Program-made: the position numbers and the translations under genes | From: Eledone cirrhosa | Taxonomy: Eukaryota; Mollusca; Cephalopoda; Octopoda; Eledonidae | Direction: 5' to 3' | Assembly: GCA_964016885.1 (NCBI GenBank) | Contig: OZ024743.1 | Coordinates: 125,402,112-125,466,111 of the forward strand | DNA length: 64,000 nucleotides | In this document: one piece after another, positions 1 through 53,760 of the stretch | How positions within the stretch are numbered: the first letter of the stretch is position 1 | Layout of the letters: every line of letters starts with the position of its first letter | The notes under the pieces: generated by a model | Seen by the model: the letters and a program-made list of their open reading frames with translations, nothing else | The model's database searches: none | Told to the model about the DNA's origin: nothing

Positions 1-146
1 TCAAAATTATTCATAATCAATTATTCTAAAAGTAAATAATGGAAATATAGTCACTGTTCTTATGAAGACAAGAGTGACAACGGAAGTAAAAAAAATTTGC
101 ATAAAATTACCAGTTGAAAATTGTGAACAAATATCATCCACACTCT

Positions 147-165
147 GTATATATATATACACACA

Positions 166-240
<75 letters not shown>

Positions 241-258
241 GTATATGTATCTATATAC
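147..258. repeat. (TA)n/(TGTA)n microsatellite
   Basis: Mostly TA dinucleotides, ending in a run of ATGT units. Open frames here (Tyr-Ile repeats) are artefacts. Bases 1-146 and 259-520 show nothing recognisable. Confidence 0.95.
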
Positions 259-524
259 ACTTCTTATATATGCCTCAGTGCTTGCTTTATGTAAAGACAT
301 AGAAACATATTTTTATTAACAAAAGCAAAAACTTCCTAAACTTATTTCACCCATCTCTTTAGCTTCATTTCCAGTGCCAACTGGTATCACCTAGGTAACC
401 GAATGTGGTTCTCACCCCTATAAGTCACCTAAACAACTATAGACTTCCAATCCAATCATCTCCTGGTTTAATACAACCACCTGGCCCTTAGGTGCCTTGA
501 ACAGAGCCACTAAATTTCAAGCAT

Positions 525-645
525 TTGGACCAGATTTCCAGTTTGAGGATACCTTCCTCCTCCTTTCTCCCTCACACCCATCCCTGAGGCCTTCAAAATG
601 ACCATGAGCACCATCTTTTATTCTCTGACTAAACAGTAAAAAAAA
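525..645 (+). repeat. Unclassified repeat, copy 1 (tail of a SINE family)
   Basis: The segment from CCAGTTTGAG to ACTAAACARTAAA recurs at 29,155-29,275 and, more degenerate, at 43,245-43,325. In the 29-kb copy it follows a tRNA-like head, so this is probably a SINE 3' part. Confidence 0.55.
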
Positions 646-915
646 ACAACCCATTTTGTGTGCATTGCCTACATAAAAATGAGTTTCTACATACTCCCTT
701 ACTGCATATTGTGTTATGCCATTTGTTTGTTATTGATAGACTTTTGGAGTCTCTGCGGTTAACTAGCTGTATCTTTATCTTTTAAATGTTCATCTTCAAT
801 ACTTTTAAAACAAGCTCAGTCTTTCAAGATTTGAACATCTACATGGCTGCAGTCAAAAGGTTGGAACTGGCAAAAGAGCAAATATATCCTTTAAAAGTAT
901 TGTAAACAAAATTAC

Positions 916-44472
<43,557 letters not shown>

Positions 44473-45399
44473 TTTCAAATTCAATGTTTTCACAGGAAGT
44501 AGTTCTTTATACCGGTGTAGCAGGTTACATTTTAAACGGTGTTTAATCAAATATGAAACCAGTTACATTTTTACCTACACGCTAAACTTACGATTTATTG
44601 TTATTAATATTTCCTTAATCATTTTCCCCAATCGAAGTTGATGGCTATGGATTCGCAAATTCCTTAATATTTTTATCATATGAGCTTCTTTTCATCTGCT
44701 CAACAATGATACATGTATGGAAATCGTTAGGAAATTAATAAGTTCATTTTTTAGTAAATTTTGGATAAAACATCCGTTTCCAGTTCTGTTAGAAATTTCT
44801 TTCCCCGTTTTTTTTTTTCGTGTGCTTTCAATTAATTTAACCTCCGAAAGAGTTACAAACGACTTTTTTTTTCCATAAAAAGAGGACAGGGGGATCCTTG
44901 GAGTGTTCTTTCAGAGGATTTTATTTTTCTCTTCCATGTTATTTCGTGTGTTTTCAACAAACAAAAATTCGAAATTACACAAAGACTGAAGTGAAGGAGG
45001 GTCAAAGTAATGGTGGGAATGAAAGGTTTTGAAAATACCTTATGCTGTTGTAAGACTTCCCTTGTCTTCTTCCTCTGATTGTGAGTGATCCTCCTGATTG
45101 CTAACTATTTGATGGTGGCGATCCGAAAGAGGTGGATATAATATGGCTGCCTCAAGAAAGAATTTGTGCAACAGACTGTCTTCATCTTCAATTAAAGTCC
45201 TAAACAAATATCTGGCGAGATACTATTGCAGTTATTTCGTGCGAGTATCTGTCCTTTCAACCGACTTTTATATCCCTCCAAAACCTTTCCATATTATTTT
45301 TTCTCTCTCCGACAATAGCTTATCTGACTTTAATAGAAAGTATTCATAGCCCAAATGGCGGCCATGGCTCCTGCCATACCCTAGTTATGCTTCTGCTTG
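44473..45399. other. Upstream region of CWF19L2
   Basis: Expected promoter and 5' UTR of the minus-strand gene; no CpG-rich island or convincing TATA box is evident. A plus-strand frame starting ATGGCTGCCTCAAGAAAGAA at 45,143 (68 codons, MAASRKNLCNRLSSSSIKVL) could be the first exon of a divergent gene, but I do not recognise it. Confidence 0.35.
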
Positions 45400-45589
45400 G
45401 AAATAAGTCCTCCTTGCACATACAGTACAAGCAGGTGTAAAAAGCCGTAGCAGGGACAGTAAAGACGTCCAAAGTTAAGCCATGAGAGGACTTTGGGGTT
45501 AAGGTGGAATCCGACTTCAGATCAGTAAATAAAGTGTTCAGTCGACTTTATAATAATAAGTCTTCCTCCTGCTTGCTATCAGGAACCGC

Positions 45590-46785
45590 TCCAGTAATTC
45601 TTGCTCTTAATTCAGCCTCCTGTCTTCCATCACTCAAGAACATGGCCCCGAGATACTTGAATTTCTTCACCTGCTTCAATGGAACTCCATTCACATGTGT
45701 GCAGTACACAGACTTCTTTGAGAGGACGAGTGTCTCAACACTGATTTTGATTCCAGCCGTGCAGCACTTGACATCAAACCTATCAAGTGCATGTTGGAAA
45801 TCAACTTTTGCGAGTTAAGTAATACCATGCAAATTCCAGCCGACTGATCCTACACCTGCCACTCATAATATTACTTCTAACGTCAATCTTGTTCATGAAC
45901 ATAATGAACAGGAGAGTTGACAGTAAGCACCCATGGTGGAGTCCGACACCCACATTAAATGATTTCGATTTAGTACAATTTATCCGAACACAAATACTCG
46001 AGAAATTGTACAGAGATATCAGGGTACCATGAAGTTGACCATCAGTTTTGCAGAACCTTCCACAGCAAATCCGCGGACCGCAGTCGTATGCCTTTTTGAG
46101 GCCTACAAAGCAAGAATACACACCTTGGTAGTACTGCCATGATTTCTCGATGATCTGCCGTAGTGTGTATATTTGCTCGGCTGTGCTGCGTCCGGGCGAA
46201 AACCACACTGTTCATCAGTTAGCTTGGACTCGACAATCTCCCTATATCTCTATTCCAGACACTTAGCATCTTAGCATTCACTTTACTGGGGAGGCTTAAC
46301 AAGGAAACCTCTCTATAATTGGAACAATGTCTCTTGTCTTCCTTTTTGAAAATTGGGATTATCACTCCCGACTGCCATTGTTTAGGTGCCTTTCCAGAGA
46401 TCCAGGCTTCCCAGCACACACGAGTTAGCTAGATAATACATTCTCTATTTGAGGCTTCTAGCATCTTGGACTGAATTCCATCATACCCAGCGGCCTTGCC
46501 ACATTTGAGCTCTTTAACTGCTCTTGTGACCTCAGCCTCTGAGAGATTAGTCACTGCTCCCAGATGCACCTCATGTACATCAAATGTTGTTGAGATCAGC
46601 AAAGTACTCTCTCCCCCTCGTGAAGATACAACTCTTTGAAAAGAGAACACCAGATGCGTTCCTGATAGCAGGTGTGAAGGAGGACTTCGTATTACGACGT
46701 CGGTGGATGGTCGGCCAGAACACTTTATTTGCTGATCTGAAATCTGATTCCAGCTTAACCCCAAAGTCCTCACATCTCTTAACAT
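45590..46785 (-). pseudogene. LINE family 2 reverse transcriptase, frameshifted
   Basis: Pieces in order: TNLSEAEVTRAVKELKCGKA, AGYDGIQSKMLEA, WISGKAPKQWQSGVIIPIFK, KEDKRHCSNYREVSLLSLPS, GRSTAEQIYTLRQIIEKSWQ, FVGLKKAYDCGPR, VGLHHGCLLSTLLFIMFMNK. Then LQHALDRFDVKCCTAGIKIS and KKFKYLGAMFLSDGRQEAEL on the far side. FADD is degraded (LEFAWYY). No intact product. Confidence 0.85.
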
Positions 46786-46879
46786 TGGATGCCTTTACTG
46801 TCTCTGCTACGACTTTTCACACCTGCTTGTGCTGCAAGTGTAAGGAGGGGGGCTTATTTTCAAGCTAAGTTTTGTAGGC

Positions 46880-47285
46880 TTCCTTCTTTGCTCAAATGAC
46901 ATTTTTGACCTCTTGATTAAAGCAAGGGGTGCTCCTGTCATCACGCGTCACACTAAGCCTCTTTCGCCCACAATATTTAAAAGTTGAAGCAGAAACTGTC
47001 GAGCTGAGCAATCTCCACCCTGTTTCATGTCCTCAGTTTGCTGAAGTTCTTTATATTTGGATGCAATAGTATCTGCATACTTAGTCCTGACTTCCTTATC
47101 CACCAATACTTCCCACTTTATCCTGTAGGTTGACCTGGACCTTTCAGTTTTGTGGGCTTCTTTGGCTTTAGGTAGTCTCAAGTTACAGATAAATAGATGA
47201 TCAGTTGACAGCTCAGCCCCTCTCTTAACACGAACATCCAGCACAGAATGAAGAGATCCGAGACAATAAGAAGATCATTTCTCTC
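46880..47285 (-). pseudogene. LINE family 2, endonuclease end and linker
   Basis: Open 98 codons at 47,244-46,948: VLDVRVKRGAELSTDHLFIC is the conserved end of the endonuclease (S-D-H). Then a Lys/Arg-rich linker with YRIKWEVLVDKEVRTKYADT. Confidence 0.8.
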
Positions 47286-47502
47286 CTTTTCTTTTTTTCT
47301 TTTTTTTTCTTTTCTTTTTTATTACTTGTCTCACTATATCTTCATGATTACCAACTGTAAGGAGTTCTCGATACTTCCCAGAGTCTGTCATGGCTTACTA
47401 GCTCTATACGAGCGTTTGAATTGCATAAATAAATAAATGATCTCTGTTCCTGAATCTCCTTATACCATGTATATTTATGGATGTCTCTGTGCTAGAAGAA
47501 GG

Positions 47503-48002
47503 TATAGGAAAGATGAGAAGTTAAATATTACATATCTTTTTATAACAAGTTGAAATCTTTCAAGGATCTTGTTTTTACAAACAATAAGAAAAATACCTTA
47601 GTCGATGAGTTTGTTGCTTCGTACTTGCAGCAACATGCTTCTGACTTCCATCTCTTTAACGCTCAATCCTCTATAAATATAAGTTTATTGTCGACAGTTG
47701 ATTTTTCATACAGGCAATAGAATATCTCAATAGTAGATATGTCGTAGAAGAACAATTGACACAAAATAGAACATGGTTTGTCGATAACTGTTCTACTTCT
47801 TACAGGATTATGGAAGGAATATAGCAGGAGTCAACCTGTAATGTGTCTTCTCGCGTTCACAGTCCTCTTCACCTCCTCTTTTCGTGTACAATGGTTTTTA
47901 CGAGAAGGTGACAATGTATTCATACGCAACTTACCATTGGTCTGTTTAACCCAATTGCATATGAAAATGTTGCTATTGCGAGGTATGACGTAGTTCCACT
48001 AC
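47503..48002 (-). mobile_element. Solo LTR of gypsy family C
   Basis: ~500 bp, nearly colinear with the LTR at 58,022-58,755 without its SINE. It sits inside LINE endonuclease coding: GAAGGTAT occurs at both borders (47,498-47,505 and 48,003-48,010), containing the 5-bp target duplication. Confidence 0.88.
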
Positions 48003-48007
48003 GAAGG

Positions 48008-48560
48008 TATTCATAATAGAGAGCCCATTGCTAGAAGTCTAATAAGGCCTCACCATTCGTGTTTAGATCGGGATCACCGTTCCTTCCAATTACTCCTTTC
48101 CATGTCAGGTGGCCAGTGCCAACATGTACACTGAAGTCTCCCATTAGGATATATGACTCAGTCATAACTATATCTAATGCTGCAGTGACTGCAGCCAGGA
48201 AGGACCTGTATTCGGACTCTTTGTTTGGTGCATAAACTTGCACTAACCACAGAAACCTATCTTTCATCCTAAGCTTCATGAGGCAAATCCTCCTTCCTAA
48301 TGGTGCCTAGTCCATAACACATTCTGACAGCCGGGTGGCTTGTAAGTATCTCCACTCCTGTCTGTGCAGTCATTTCTGGCACCACACCTGAATAGTGGAA
48401 TTTCCATCATCCATCCAAATCTACAATACCAGAGCCACGGAATTTGAGGAAACCCCGACTATATCAAGCCGGTAGCATCTAGCTTCCTCTACTAGTTCTT
48501 GATCCTTACCTGTAAGGGCTGTTATGTTCTAGGTTCCAATTAAGGTTTGCTCCCTTTTGA
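48008..48560 (-). pseudogene. LINE family 2 AP-endonuclease domain, broken
   Basis: Minus-strand pieces: GKDQELVEEARCYRLDIVGV, then the open frame 48,279-48,031 with FLWLVQVYAPNKESEYRSFL, ILMGDFSVHVGTGH (catalytic GDFNxHxG) and WKGVIGRNGDPDLNTNG, then SNGLSIMNTF after a frameshift. The domain resumes beyond the solo LTR with HRDIHKYTWYKEIQEQRS. Confidence 0.85.
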
Positions 48561-48780
48561 ACCTTCTTTGGGTCTCAGGATATGCAATCTTTATGTGTCA
48601 ATCCCATGTTTCTCAGGACAGGCCATAAGCCCATTGCCAGTTTTTACAGCATGAAATGGAGACTGCAGTATATTTTCTGAACAGGTCTTTCTACTTAAGA
48701 CCTGAACGCGGCCCTTATTAAATCGCGCGAAGGACGATACAGTGCGATTCTTTTTGTTACCTTGCAGTTTTGGTGGTCTT

Positions 48781-49265
48781 TTAGAATATTAGTATCAGTG
48801 TATAGATATTATTAAAAATAACAATAATTGCAGGTGCATGTTGTGACATGGTTTTACTTCACAGAAGTCAAATAAATTAATAGAAATAATTTTTACCACA
48901 TGTTGATGGTCAGTTGATCGCAACTCCCAGACTGGAGCGTGTAGAGAAAGAGAGAGAGAGAAGACAGGAGTCATCTCTTCATAAGACAGGATTCATCTCT
49001 AGGGAGAGAAAGCAGGAATCGTCTCTTGAAGGTTGAAGTCGTTCTTTTCAGCTGCGGCATAGGAAGTGAGAGAGAATTGCCTCACGTTCTCAAATATATA
49101 GTCCCCATGGGGACGTAACTCCATTTAGTACATGGATGTACCACTAGGGGTCACGACCGTCACAAAGGGACGCTTAGTTCATGGATGTGACACTAGGGGT
49201 CACGACCGTCGCAAAGGGATGCAACTCTTATCCGTTTTGAGTTCCAACTGTAAGGGGTCGCTACA
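48781..49265 (-). repeat. 3' LTR of gypsy A
   Basis: 485 bp. Minus strand begins TGTAGCGACCCCTTAC and ends GATACTAATATTCTAA. It differs from the 5' LTR mainly by lacking a ~40-bp duplication (see 57,018-57,057), so the copies have diverged little. Confidence 0.95.
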
Positions 49266-49285
49266 GTACCCTCTTCCAGATGATA
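49266..49285 (-). promoter_or_regulatory. Polypurine tract of gypsy A
   Basis: The minus strand reads TGGAAGAGGGTAC directly before the 3' LTR start TGTAGC, the normal place for plus-strand priming. Confidence 0.7.
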
Positions 49286-49424
49286 GGCGAAAAGCCCGAA
49301 GGTAATTGTAGCGAACCCACAAGCATGGGTTCCCAGCACAGGCATGAAATATTAACGAAAAGGTACATGTATACATAGTTCAATACAATAAAGAGAAAAA
49401 CAAAAAAAGGCTCCAGTGGCCAGT

Positions 49425-50771
49425 TCATATAAAAATAGTTTGGCAGAGTTTTTTGGGCCAGTGGACTCTTCGACCGGAATGGGTTGTGGTCTTGTATATA
49501 GGTGAAGGTGGGGCAGAAGGAGCAGGTGTATGCACAAGAGAGAAAGATTGGGGTATTTGTGGCTCGGGTGTATGAGCGTCATTGTGTGCCCTTTTTAGTC
49601 TATCCACCGAAATTGTCTCTCTGGACCCCTTAATGCCTACTGTGAAATGTTTGTCAGTACGTGCTAACACATAGTAGGGTCCAGAGTATGGCTGTGTGAG
49701 GGGTGGAGTAACGGTGTCGTTTCTGACGAATACATGTGTCCACGAGGCAATATCCCTCGGGACTGCAGCTTTAATAGTTTGTTTCCTGGTATTCATGGGC
49801 GGTAAGTCCTGAAAATAGGAGCGCAAACGAGATACGTAGGAAAGAGGGTCATGAAAAGCAAGATCAACAGGGGAAAGCATTTGCCCAGGCAACGCTAGAG
49901 GAGCACCATACAGTAATTGGGCCGGGGAGAACCCAAGGTCCTCCTTTATTGATGACCGAATTCCTAATAACACAATAGGAAGGTACTCGCTCCAATGTTG
50001 AGAGTCTGGATAGGCGCGAAGAGCGGCCTTTAATTGGCGGTGGAATCGTTCCACCATTCCGTTCGAAGCAGGATGATAAGCTGTGGTCCGAATCCGTTGA
50101 GCACCAATGTTCTTTGTCAGCTCAGAGAAGAGATGAGACTCAAATTGTCTACCACGGTCTGTGGTGACTGCTGTTGGTACGCCAAAGCGGGTAATCCACC
50201 CTGATACCAACGCACGCGCTATAGTCTCAGCAGTAATATCTTTTAAGGGGATGGCTTCAGGCCATCGCGAAAAACGATCGATGCAGGTCAAGAGGTAAGA
50301 ATATCCACTACTGAATGGCCAAGGTCCAACGATATCAATGTGGATGTGTTGAAACCGAGCATCTGGAGTACTGAAAGTACCAAGTGAAGTCCGGATGTGT
50401 CTGTGGACTTTAGATCTCTGACACTGTGTGCAGGAACGGCACCAGACAGTAATTTCTCGCCTCATATTGGGCCAGAAAAATCTAGCCGTTATGAGCTTTA
50501 CTGTGGCTGAAATTCCTGGGTGAGAAATGCTCTGCAAAGCAAGGAACACAATTCGACGGTAAGTCTCAGGAACATAAGGTCGTGGTGAATCCGTAGATAC
50601 ATCACATAGAATCTTCCTGTCGGTGGTCGACAAGGGCAGATATTTGAAGATACAAGTCGCAAACTCAGCAGAAAGAGTATCCAATGACTGGAGTGCAGGT
50701 TGATCTGCAGCTAAACGACCTAAGTCGATCTCTTGGGATGACGAGATGGAGCTTATTGGCAAACGTGACAA
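49425..50771 (-). CDS. Gypsy A integrase, open frame
   Basis: 448 codons without a stop, downstream of the broken RNase H. Zinc domain [20 protein letters not shown] and [11 protein letters not shown]: His 84 and the Cys pair 114/117 are present, but the first His of the HHCC set reads Gln. Catalytic core Asp 146 (HIDIVGPW), Asp 205 ([10 protein letters not shown]), Glu 241 (GMVERFHR), spacing D-58-D-35-E. A GPY-type domain follows ([27 protein letters not shown]). The tail is Pro/Thr-rich with no chromodomain. It integrates the cDNA in a live element; here upstream pol is broken, so expression as part of Pol is unlikely. Confidence 0.92.
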   Translation of the reverse strand: MSRLPISSISSSQEIDLGRLAADQPALQSLDTLSAEFATCIFKYLPLSTTDRKILCDVSTDSPRPYVPETYRRIVFLALQSISHPGISATVKLITARFFWPNMRREITVWCRSCTQCQRSKVHRHIRTSLGTFSTPDARFQHIHIDIVGPWPFSSGYSYLLTCIDRFSRWPEAIPLKDITAETIARALVSGWITRFGVPTAVTTDRGRQFESHLFSELTKNIGAQRIRTTAYHPASNGMVERFHRQLKAALRAYPDSQHWSEYLPIVLLGIRSSIKEDLGFSPAQLLYGAPLALPGQMLSPVDLAFHDPLSYVSRLRSYFQDLPPMNTRKQTIKAAVPRDIASWTHVFVRNDTVTPPLTQPYSGPYYVLARTDKHFTVGIKGSRETISVDRLKRAHNDAHTPEPQIPQSFSLVHTPAPSAPPSPIYKTTTHSGRRVHWPKKLCQTIFI

Positions 50772-50849
50772 TGCGTCTGCAGATATGTTAAGCGAGCCAG
50801 CAATGTGCTGGATATCATTTGTAAATTGCGAAACGTAATCCAGGTGCCT

Positions 50850-51193
50850 TGTCTCTCTCTGGGTGAATATCTGTCGGCTTTAGCCCTCAAAGCGAAGGCC
50901 AGAGGTTTGTGGTCAGTTAAAACAGTAAAATTTCTCCCCTCAAGAATATGAGAGAAATGTTTCACCGATAGATATATGTATAATAATTCCCGCCCAAACG
51001 TGCTGTAACGCGTTTCTGCTGGTTTCAGCTTCCTTGAGAAAAATGCCAAAGGTTGTTAGTTTCCAGCGTTGAACTGCTGTAAAACTGCTCCCACAGCGGT
51101 ATCAACACAAAGCGAGAGCTTGGCCTCTGGTACCGGGTGGGCTAGCAAAGATGAACTAGCGAATGCTGTCTTGGCAGTCTGGAAGTCTTTAAG
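50850..51193 (-). pseudogene. Gypsy A RNase H
   Basis: KDFQTAKTAFASSSLLAHPV, LSLCVDTAVGAVLQQ (first acidic residue), stop at 51,056-51,058, QPLAFFSRKLKPAETRYSTF, GRELLYIYLSVKHFSHILEG (Glu), FTVLTDHKPLAFAL (Asp). A frameshift near 50,870 separates the last part, [19 protein letters not shown], which continues into integrase. Confidence 0.9.
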
Positions 51194-51990
51194 CTATCCT
51201 TGTGTCAAGGAAATATCCTCATTCTTCTTACAACGATTTTTCAAAATGTCAGTAAGGGAAGATGGCAAATTAGCACAATGAGGAACGAAATGCCTATAGA
51301 AATTGATTAGGCTTAAGAAGTGACGCAACTGGTGAAGTGTAGTAGGCGAAGGTAAATCCTGTATGGCTTGAACTCGCTGGGGAAGCGGGCTAATACCTTC
51401 AGCGTCGATGAGGTGGCCTAAAAAATTTAGCGAAGTGGAACCGAAAACACACTTTACGGGATTCACACGAACGCGGTAATCCTGAAGTCGCCGAAATAAA
51501 AGATGCATGTGGCGCATATGCTCTTCCGGAGAAGAACTAGTGATGAGAAGATCGTCTATGTATGCATAAACGAAGTCCAGACCACGAGTGACTTCGTCTA
51601 TGAACCGCTGAAAAGTGCTAGCGGCGTTCCTGAGTCCGAAAGGCATGGTCAAAAATTCGAAGGAGCCGAAAGGAGTTGTAATCACCGTTTTCGGAATATC
51701 CTCCTTTCTGACCGGAATTTGGTGGTAGGCTCGCACTAAATCTAGTTTTGAGAAAATCTTACACCCCTGCAATGAAGATGCGAAATCCTGGAGACGGGGG
51801 ATGGGATACCTATCCAGGACGGTCATAGCATTTAACCTCCTATAATCCCCAGTGGGTCTCCAGTCGCCAGAAGTCTTGGGCACCATGTATAACGGTGAAG
51901 CTCAAGGACTCGTAGATGAGCGAATAATGCCCAGCTGCAGCATATGGTTGAACTTGGACCGTGCTACCTTTAATTTGTCCGCCGGTAAGC
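51194..51990 (-). pseudogene. Gypsy A reverse transcriptase, premature stops
   Basis: Upstream part RLPADKLKVARSKFNHMLQL and GIIRSSTSP ends in TGA at 51,902-51,904, where relatives have Trp. Then 231 open codons: [55 protein letters not shown], catalytic YIDD in [29 protein letters not shown] at 51,194 ends it before RNase H. Confidence 0.93.
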
Positions 51991-52098
51991 GGCATAGACG
52001 CAAAAACACTGGAGTACCGGTGGTGGAAATGAAATGTTCAGTTGAGTGGGTTGGCTCAGTGACTCAAAAATTTCCATCAGTGAGCTCCGGGAAAGAAC

Positions 52099-52470
52099 CT
52101 AAAAACGAATGGCAGCGATGAAGAATATGGGGATGACTGTTGGAGCATTGGCTTTCCGGCCACGAATTGAAAAACCGGTGCTGTCATCCACCAGGCGTTG
52201 GCCACGGACGTCCACAGTCAAAGAGAGGTTGTGGAGGAAATCCGCTCCTAAGAAAGGGTATGGCAAATCGGCAACCGTAAAAATCCACTTAAAATCCCTA
52301 CGAAGATTTAAGAATTTGAGAGGAAGTGAGATTTGTCCGTACATCTTTATAGACGAGTGATTAACGGCCTGCAGAGTAACGGATGACTCCATGGGGGTAT
52401 CTTTCAGGCAATGGACCGGCCAAATACTACAGGAGGCTCCTGTATCCACGAGGAAACCTCTTCCTGACAT
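52099..52470 (-). pseudogene. Gypsy A aspartic protease
   Basis: FLVDTGASCSIWPV holds the catalytic DTG (residues 8-10), followed by ISLPLKFLNLRRDFKWIFTV and YPFLGADFLHNLSLTVDVRG, the GxDFL flap-end motif. It is open over 123 codons but in a separate frame segment from the reverse transcriptase. Confidence 0.85.
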
Positions 52471-52516
52471 AAGGTCCTTAATGAAGAAATGGCGGTTTGG
52501 TGGCTTTGTGCTGAGG

Positions 52517-53090
52517 TCAACTGTCTCCGTTAGCGGACCTCTTTGGCGATTCCCGCCTTATGAAACGAGCAAGGTTGCACGCAGTGGTTCGCGCTCTCGG
52601 CAAAACGCTCGTGGTACCAGCATAAAGATGAAGCTGGTGACCTGGGGTGGCGTCTAAAAGAGTGAGATCTCCCGCGGCTGCGCGAGCACCACACCAGACC
52701 ATCTTCTGGAGCTCCAGGGTGAGTTCCCGAATGGACTTCTGCATCGCCATAATAGCTGAGCTGTCTGTAGGAGCTGCCGCACAGATGGCATGGCCACGTG
52801 TGACCTGAGCTGGTTGGGAAACAGCGGCAAGGGCTTCGCTGTCTCCAGCACCCGTGACTTCAAAAACTTTGTCCGCAGAGGCAGCAAGCTTATCCACTGT
52901 GCAAGTGTCCCTAATGGGGGCCAAAATTGCCTGTACATTGGTCGGTAGGCGCGATAACAACTGCTTCAACATGGCAGATTCCGCTACCGACTCCTCCGTT
53001 AGGTCCTTCATTCGCCTTAGCAGGTTCGATGGGGTGCCATCACCGATATGCTCCAGATGGACCAGAGCCCCTAAATCTTTTCTCTGTGGA
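52517..53090 (-). pseudogene. Gypsy A Gag, N-terminally incomplete
   Basis: Open from about 53,080: KDLGALVHLEHIGDGTPSNL and LLRRMKDLTEESVAESAMLK, then LLSRLPTNVQAILAPIRDTC and KLAASADKVFEV, the conserved capsid C-terminal block of mollusc gypsy Gag. No CCHC knuckle is seen; the last part (CGARAAAGDLTLLD...) is probably off-frame. The Gag N-terminus is not found between 53,090 and element B at 53,443. Confidence 0.75.
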
Positions 53091-53443
53091 CTGTGCAGTC
53101 AGGCTGAGTAATCTTCCAAAAATTGTCTCAGTTTGGAAAAATATCTCCAACACAAGGGAAAAAGAAAACAAAATCGCTTGTTTTTCTCTGTCAAACAACT
53201 GGACAGGAAAAAGAATGCATCCGAGACAATATGTAAAGGAGCGACTAACGGAGCAATGTCATTAATAAGGTATAGGCGGCGAATTCAAAACAAAAACCAT
53301 TATGGTGGACGATTTCGCACCAAAAACACTTTTGATGGAGAAGAAAGCCGCCATCTTGTCATCCTCAAACATTTTAGCCAGAGAAAAGAAAAGAAGAAAA
53401 AACATTCCTACAATTGTTTTGCTAGGAATATTATCTTATTTTA

Positions 53444-53747
53444 TGTGGTTAGAAAAAGCTATCTCACTTACCGCTTTTCACAGGCGCCGCTAAATTCCAC
53501 TGCAGGTTACTCCTCTTCCACGTGCGTCCAACTGCTTAACACCGGGAGCTGCCCAAAACTCGCGTCCACACCGTGTGCTGGTCATCACTAGAGAGAGGCC
53601 CTCTGCTGGCCCTTCCGGTCGAGCATCCTTCCGGCCAAAAGGCCCTTCCGGTCGAGCACTCCCCCGCCTCCGGCCACCGCACGCCACACACCATTCCGGT
53701 CGAGCACTCCCTCGCCTCCGGCCACCGCACGCCACACCATACCCACA
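53444..53747 (-). repeat. 3' LTR of element B, expanded
   Basis: 304 bp against 221 bp for the other LTR. The extra ~83 bp come from duplication of a GC-rich unit (CCTTCCGGTCGAGCA..., CGCCTCCGGCCACCGCACGC) near 53,620-53,740. Confidence 0.93.
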
Positions 53748-53760
53748 CGCCCCCCTGATC

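Larger units (their letters stand above)
45400..48775 (-). mobile_element. LINE family 2, endonuclease to reverse transcriptase, rearranged
   Basis: Read on the minus strand: 5' region near 48,550 (NITALTGKDQELVEEARCYR and LDIVGV, the endonuclease start), EN to 48,007, solo LTR, EN end and TDH motif to 47,250, linker, reverse transcriptase to about 45,590. From 45,590 down to 45,400 a linker copy lies in inverted orientation. Gypsy A is inserted at its 5' side (48,781). Confidence 0.85.

Noticed and set aside
60..319. Tyr-Ile repeat open frames (also near 15,135-15,489, 24,095-24,442, 30,725-30,922)
   Set aside because: They are translations of TA/TG microsatellites on both strands.
45143..45349. 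MAASRKNLCNRL... frame as first exon of a divergent gene
   Set aside because: The position upstream of CWF19L2 is suggestive, but there is no recognised homology and no following exon. It is kept only as a remark under the upstream region.
46584..46868. 94-codon plus-strand frame inside the LINE
   Set aside because: It is the reverse strand of the LINE linker (EDFGVKLESDFRSANKVF on the minus strand).
45400..48775. Twin priming as explanation for the inverted linker in this LINE
   Set aside because: The inverted piece lies on the 3' side and duplicates sequence still present in place, which twin priming does not produce.
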